This document shows, piece after piece, positions 5,295 through 9,553 of a stretch of DNA of 9,553 nucleotides. The notes under the pieces are model-generated. The model had not been told where the DNA came from and searched no databases. It saw nothing but the letters and a program-made list of their open reading frames with translations. How positions within the stretch are numbered: the stretch's first letter is position 1; every line of letters starts with the position of its first letter. This DNA is from Amphritea sp. (lineage in GTDB: Bacteria; Pseudomonadota; Gammaproteobacteria; Pseudomonadales; Balneatricaceae), in contig JAGPUU010000100.1 of assembly GCA_018067325.1 (NCBI GenBank), positions 1 through 9,553 of the forward strand, read 5' to 3'. The translations under genes were made by a program, and so were the position numbers.

Positions 5295-6638
5295 TTAGTC
5301 CTTTATGATTTTTGTGACCCGGCTGACAAAACGTCCATTGCTGAGTCGGGTTTCAATGTTGTCTTCGGGTGATAACAGGGTAATGTCCTGTACCACTTTG
5401 CCTTGTTGATCCTGAACAATAGCGTAACCCCGGTCTAGAGTTGCCAGCGGGCTGACGCTGTTGAGTGTCGCGGCCATGCCAGATAATCTGAGGCTGTTCT
5501 GCTTCAGGATTGATTGAATCAGTGTCTGCAGCCGTTTCTCTAGTTCTGTAGTTCTCTGTATTGCCGCATCAATGCGAGGTGCTGGAGCGCACCGCAGATA
5601 ACGCTGCTGAAGACCGTTGAGGCGGACTTTTTGTTGTAAGACTGACGTTTTGACTGCTCTTTGCATCCGCAGTTCCAGGTCATCCAGTTTTTGTGCCTGC
5701 TCTTTCAGTTTGTCCCCGGGATGGCGAAGCATGGCCCGGGTCCATTCTAATTTTTGCAAACGTTGGGTCTGGCTGCGGTGCCAGGCCCGTTCGAGCCGTT
5801 GCTGAAGTTGATTCAGGCGTATCAGTATCTGTTGCTGGTCTGGGCTGATGAGTTCTGCGGCCGCCGAGGGTGTCGGGGCTCTCAGGTCAGCAACAAAGTC
5901 GGCAATAGAGACATCGACTTCGTGTCCTACGGCACTGATGATTGGAATCTCGCTGTGGAAAATACTCTGGGCAACGATCTCTTCGTTAAAAGGCCAGAGG
6001 TCTTCCAGTGAGCCGCCGCCACGACCGACAATCAGAACGTCGCATCGGCCATCCTCATTGGCCAGTCGAATCGCATTGGCGATCTGTCCAGCGGCTTCTG
6101 TGCCCTGTACTGCGGTAGGGAACAGAGTAACTGGCAGCGATGGGAAGCGTCGTTTAAGGACGGTCAGAATGTCGTGAACCGCAGCACCGGTGGCGGAAGT
6201 AATAATGCCAAGGTGTCGAGGTGTTTCTGGAATCGACTTTTTAAAAGCAGGATCGAACAGGCCTTGCTGTTGGAGCTTGTATTTCAGCTCATCGTAGGCT
6301 TTTTGTAGTGAGCCGACGCCACTGTCTTCCATAAAGTCGCAGATTAGTTGGTAGTCACCCCGACCAGGATAGAGGCTGACTTTTGCCCGAACGATCACCT
6401 GATCACCATTTTTCGGTTGATATTTCAGATATTGGTTACGATTGCGGAACATGGCGCAACGTACCTGAGCATCACTGTCTTTCAGGGTGAAATACCAGTG
6501 CCCGGAGCTGGGGCGGACGACATTCGACAGCTCACCTTCTACATGGATGGTGAGAAAAGAGCTTTCCAGCAGAGATTTAACCTGGCGGTTGAGTTCGCTG
6601 ACGCTGAAGGCCTTGCTGTCCGGTCTGTGTTCGGTCAT
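5295..6638 (-). CDS. xseA: Exodeoxyribonuclease VII large subunit
   Basis: XseA is the catalytic subunit of exonuclease VII, which with XseB degrades single-stranded DNA to oligonucleotides in repair. At 447 aa it is near the family's usual length. It has an N-terminal OB-fold (about 8-105, with GHWYFTLKD at 46-54), then the catalytic domain with GIITSATGAAVHDI (144-157), RRFP, GRGGGSLEDLWPFNEE (205-220), SAVGHEVDVS (235-244) and DLRAPTPSAAAE (251-262). A long helical coiled-coil region (about 265-380) and the C-terminal DRGYAIV segment follow. No xseB is seen in the window, which is usual because it often sits with ispA/dxs. The ATG at 6636-6638 has a weak ribosome site, but family alignment supports it. 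It is divergent from guaB and is followed closely by the M23 gene. Confidence 0.96.
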   Translation of the reverse strand: MTEHRPDSKAFSVSELNRQVKSLLESSFLTIHVEGELSNVVRPSSGHWYFTLKDSDAQVRCAMFRNRNQYLKYQPKNGDQVIVRAKVSLYPGRGDYQLICDFMEDSGVGSLQKAYDELKYKLQQQGLFDPAFKKSIPETPRHLGIITSATGAAVHDILTVLKRRFPSLPVTLFPTAVQGTEAAGQIANAIRLANEDGRCDVLIVGRGGGSLEDLWPFNEEIVAQSIFHSEIPIISAVGHEVDVSIADFVADLRAPTPSAAAELISPDQQQILIRLNQLQQRLERAWHRSQTQRLQKLEWTRAMLRHPGDKLKEQAQKLDDLELRMQRAVKTSVLQQKVRLNGLQQRYLRCAPAPRIDAAIQRTTELEKRLQTLIQSILKQNSLRLSGMAATLNSVSPLATLDRGYAIVQDQQGKVVQDITLLSPEDNIETRLSNGRFVSRVTKIIKD

Positions 6639-6748
6639 GTTTTGGGGCTTACTTTAGGGCTTAGAATACGATTGCATAGAGGTATCTTAAACTAACCGAT
6701 CATCGCTTTGTAACCTGCGTTTGGCAGAATTGATAAATAGATTAAAAA

Positions 6749-6841
6749 TGGTTGGAATTTACCGATGATCTGAGCGAACGTCCTGCGTTTTAGCATGCTC
6801 TCTGGATACTGTCTGGCAGTAGAGAGAGTGGTTGGAATTTA
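6749..6841. repeat. 13-bp direct repeat upstream of the guaB promoter
   Basis: TGGTTGGAATTTA occurs exactly at 6749-6761 and again at 6829-6841, 80 bp apart. The second copy ends 25 bp before the guaB -35 element, a position suited to an activator or repressor site. The motif is not one I recognise, and it does not match the PurR box. Confidence 0.55.
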
Positions 6842-6866
6842 TTCACATTATCTCGACGGATTTTGA

Positions 6867-6895
6867 TTGTCGATAGTTCGACAAAAGGCTATAAT
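6867..6895 (+). promoter_or_regulatory. guaB promoter
   Basis: A perfect -10 TATAAT (6890-6895) follows TTGTCG (6867-6872, three matches to TTGACA) with a 17-bp spacer. Transcription would begin near 6902, giving a leader of about 35 nt before the guaB ATG. An AT-poor CCCGCG stretch (6896-6901) just after the -10 resembles a GC-rich discriminator, which would make the promoter growth-rate or ppGpp sensitive, as known for E. coli guaB; that part is inference. Confidence 0.75.
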
Positions 6896-6915
6896 CCCGC
6901 GTCTTATTTTTTTAG

Positions 6916-8406
<1,491 letters not shown>

Positions 8407-8429
8407 TCGCTTCTTAATAGATAAAACAG

Positions 8430-8465
8430 GTGGGATGGCTTCGGCCCTCCCACTTTTTCTTTTTT
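8430..8465 (+). terminator. Rho-independent terminator after guaB with UUCG tetraloop
   Basis: GTGGGA (8430-8435) pairs with TCCCAC (8448-8453), and inside that GGC (8437-8439) pairs with GCC (8444-8446) around TTCG, the very stable cUUCGg loop, with one T-C mismatch between the two helices. The stem is followed by TTTTTCTTTTTT (8454-8465). This is a textbook intrinsic terminator lying 23 bp after the guaB stop and ahead of guaA. Confidence 0.93.
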
Positions 8466-8486
8466 AACACGCTGCTAATACAGCCA

Positions 8487-8519
8487 ATCGCCAGAGAAGC
8501 CTGAACGGGTATTGGCGAT
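8487..8519 (+). repeat. Inverted repeat in the guaA leader
   Basis: ATCGCCA (8487-8493) and TGGCGAT (8513-8519) are exact inverse complements. An overlapping alternative pairing is CCAAT (8484-8488) with ATTGG (8511-8515). The hairpin ends a few bases before the guaA ribosome site GGAG (8526-8529), so it could tune translation or transcript stability. There is no T-tract. Confidence 0.45.
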
Positions 8520-8537
8520 GATTTCGGAGTCATCGAA

Positions 8538-9553
8538 ATGTCTAAAGATATTCATGCTCAACGAATTCTGATTCTGGATTTCGGTTCTCAGTACACTCAA
8601 TTGATCGCCCGTCGTGTACGTGAGATCGGAGTTTACTGTGAGATCTTTCCATGGGATGTGGAAGAGTCAGCTATTCGTGAATTCAGCCCTAAGGGTATTA
8701 TTCTGGCCGGTGGCCCGGAGTCCGTTACTGAAGGTGACTCGCCTCGTGCGCCTGAGATTGTGTTTGATCTTGAAGTGCCTCTGCTGGGTATCTGCTACGG
8801 TATGCAAACCATGGCTGAGCAGTTGGGCGGGACGGTTGTAACTTCAGATAAGCGTGAATTTGGTTATGCAAAGGTGCGGCTGGAGGATAGTCCTAGCCGT
8901 CTACTGGAAGGTATTGAAGATCACATTGCTAACAACGGTTCCCTGCTGTTGGATGTGTGGATGAGCCATGGTGACAAGGTCGGTACTCTGCCAGAAGGTT
9001 TTGGTATTATCGCTAGTACTGAAAGTGCCCCAATTGCGGCTATGTGTCATCCAGGTAAGGGCTACTACGGTGTTCAGTTTCACCCAGAAGTAACCCACAC
9101 CAAGCAAGGCGGACGTATTCTTGAGCGTTTCGTGCGTGAAATTAGTGGTTGTGATGCCCTGTGGACCGCCGAAAATATTATTGCTGATCTGATCGAAAAA
9201 GTGCAAAAGCAAGTCGGTAGTCAGAAAGTTCTGCTGGGTCTTTCAGGTGGCGTGGACTCATCTGTTGTGGCTGCGCTACTTCATAAAGCGATCGGTGATC
9301 AGCTGACCTGTGTTTTTGTTGATAACGGTCTGCTGCGTAAGAATGAGGGCGATCAGGTAATGGAGATGTTCGCGAATAACATGGGTGTTACTGTTATTCG
9401 ATCTGACTCACAAGACCTGTTCCTGGGTCGCTTGAAGGGCGAAAGTGATCCTGAAGCTAAGCGCAAGATTATCGGTAACTCCTTTATCGAAGTATTTGAT
9501 GAAGAAGCAACCAAGTTGCAGGATGTAAACTTCCTGGCGCAGGGAACAATCTA
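8538..9553 (+). CDS. guaA: GMP synthase (glutamine-hydrolysing), 3' end cut by the window
   Basis: GuaA aminates XMP to GMP using glutamine and ATP. The frame from ATG 8538-8540 is open to the window end and gives 338 of about 525 residues. The start has GGAG with 8 nt spacing. The N-terminal class I glutamine amidotransferase domain begins with [20 protein letters not shown]. It carries the Cys86 nucleophile in GICYGMQ and His182/Glu184 in GVQFHPEV. The ATP-pyrophosphatase domain starts near 228, with the PP-loop SGGVDSS at 236-242 and [11 protein letters not shown] at 260-270. The dimerisation domain is beyond the window. Nothing is odd in the visible part. It forms a pathway pair with guaB, but the 131-bp gap with a terminator suggests that guaA is expressed less, or from its own promoter, which I could not identify. 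Confidence 0.97.
   Translation, partial: MSKDIHAQRILILDFGSQYTQLIARRVREIGVYCEIFPWDVEESAIREFSPKGIILAGGPESVTEGDSPRAPEIVFDLEVPLLGICYGMQTMAEQLGGTVVTSDKREFGYAKVRLEDSPSRLLEGIEDHIANNGSLLLDVWMSHGDKVGTLPEGFGIIASTESAPIAAMCHPGKGYYGVQFHPEVTHTKQGGRILERFVREISGCDALWTAENIIADLIEKVQKQVGSQKVLLGLSGGVDSSVVAALLHKAIGDQLTCVFVDNGLLRKNEGDQVMEMFANNMGVTVIRSDSQDLFLGRLKGESDPEAKRKIIGNSFIEVFDEEATKLQDVNFLAQGTI

Noticed and set aside
6770..6792. PurR-like box near GCGAACGTCCTGCG
   Set aside because: Only about half of the positions around the central CG agree with the PurR consensus, and the site is far from the -10 element.

Overview
This looks like chromosomal DNA of a gammaproteobacterium, probably a marine Oceanospirillales-type organism. 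The guaB, guaA, xseA, fklB-type FKBP and ybfF-type products are close to their gammaproteobacterial versions, the GC content is moderate, and Shine-Dalgarno and sigma70-type signals are conventional. The genus is inferred from memory of protein families, not from a search.

Left part (1-2350), accessory. A 5'-truncated dienelactone-hydrolase-family gene on + converges on a compact mercury-type cassette on -: merR, then a cysteine-rich GDCCVxC protein, then a short merF. A near-canonical MerR operator/promoter lies between merR and the GDCCVxC gene: an 18-bp perfect palindrome inside a 20-bp -35/-10 spacer. No merA, merT or merP is visible. Upstream of merR is about 630 bp without an intact gene. 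It holds inverted repeats and a decayed 3' fragment of an HI0933/YhiN-type flavoprotein gene, with one in-frame stop and one frameshift.

Middle part (2351-6638). A small two-helix membrane protein with an Mrr-like nuclease fold (+) meets a YbfF-type esterase (-) tail to tail. Then, all on -, come (in transcription order) xseA, a secreted M23 peptidase whose ribosome binding site overlaps the xseA stop, an FklB-type FKBP prolyl isomerase, a rho-independent terminator, and the esterase.

Right part (6639-9553), core metabolism. A 298-bp divergent region carries the guaB promoter. guaB (IMP dehydrogenase) is complete. A strong UUCG-tetraloop terminator follows it, then a possible leader hairpin, then guaA (GMP synthase), which runs off the window end. 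guaB and guaA together convert IMP to XMP to GMP.

The most interesting items are the rearranged mercury cassette, with its MerF lacking the C-terminal cysteine pair beside a CC-ending GDCCVxC protein; the flavoprotein gene remnant; and the terminator separating guaB from guaA. I did not find a convincing wholly new system.
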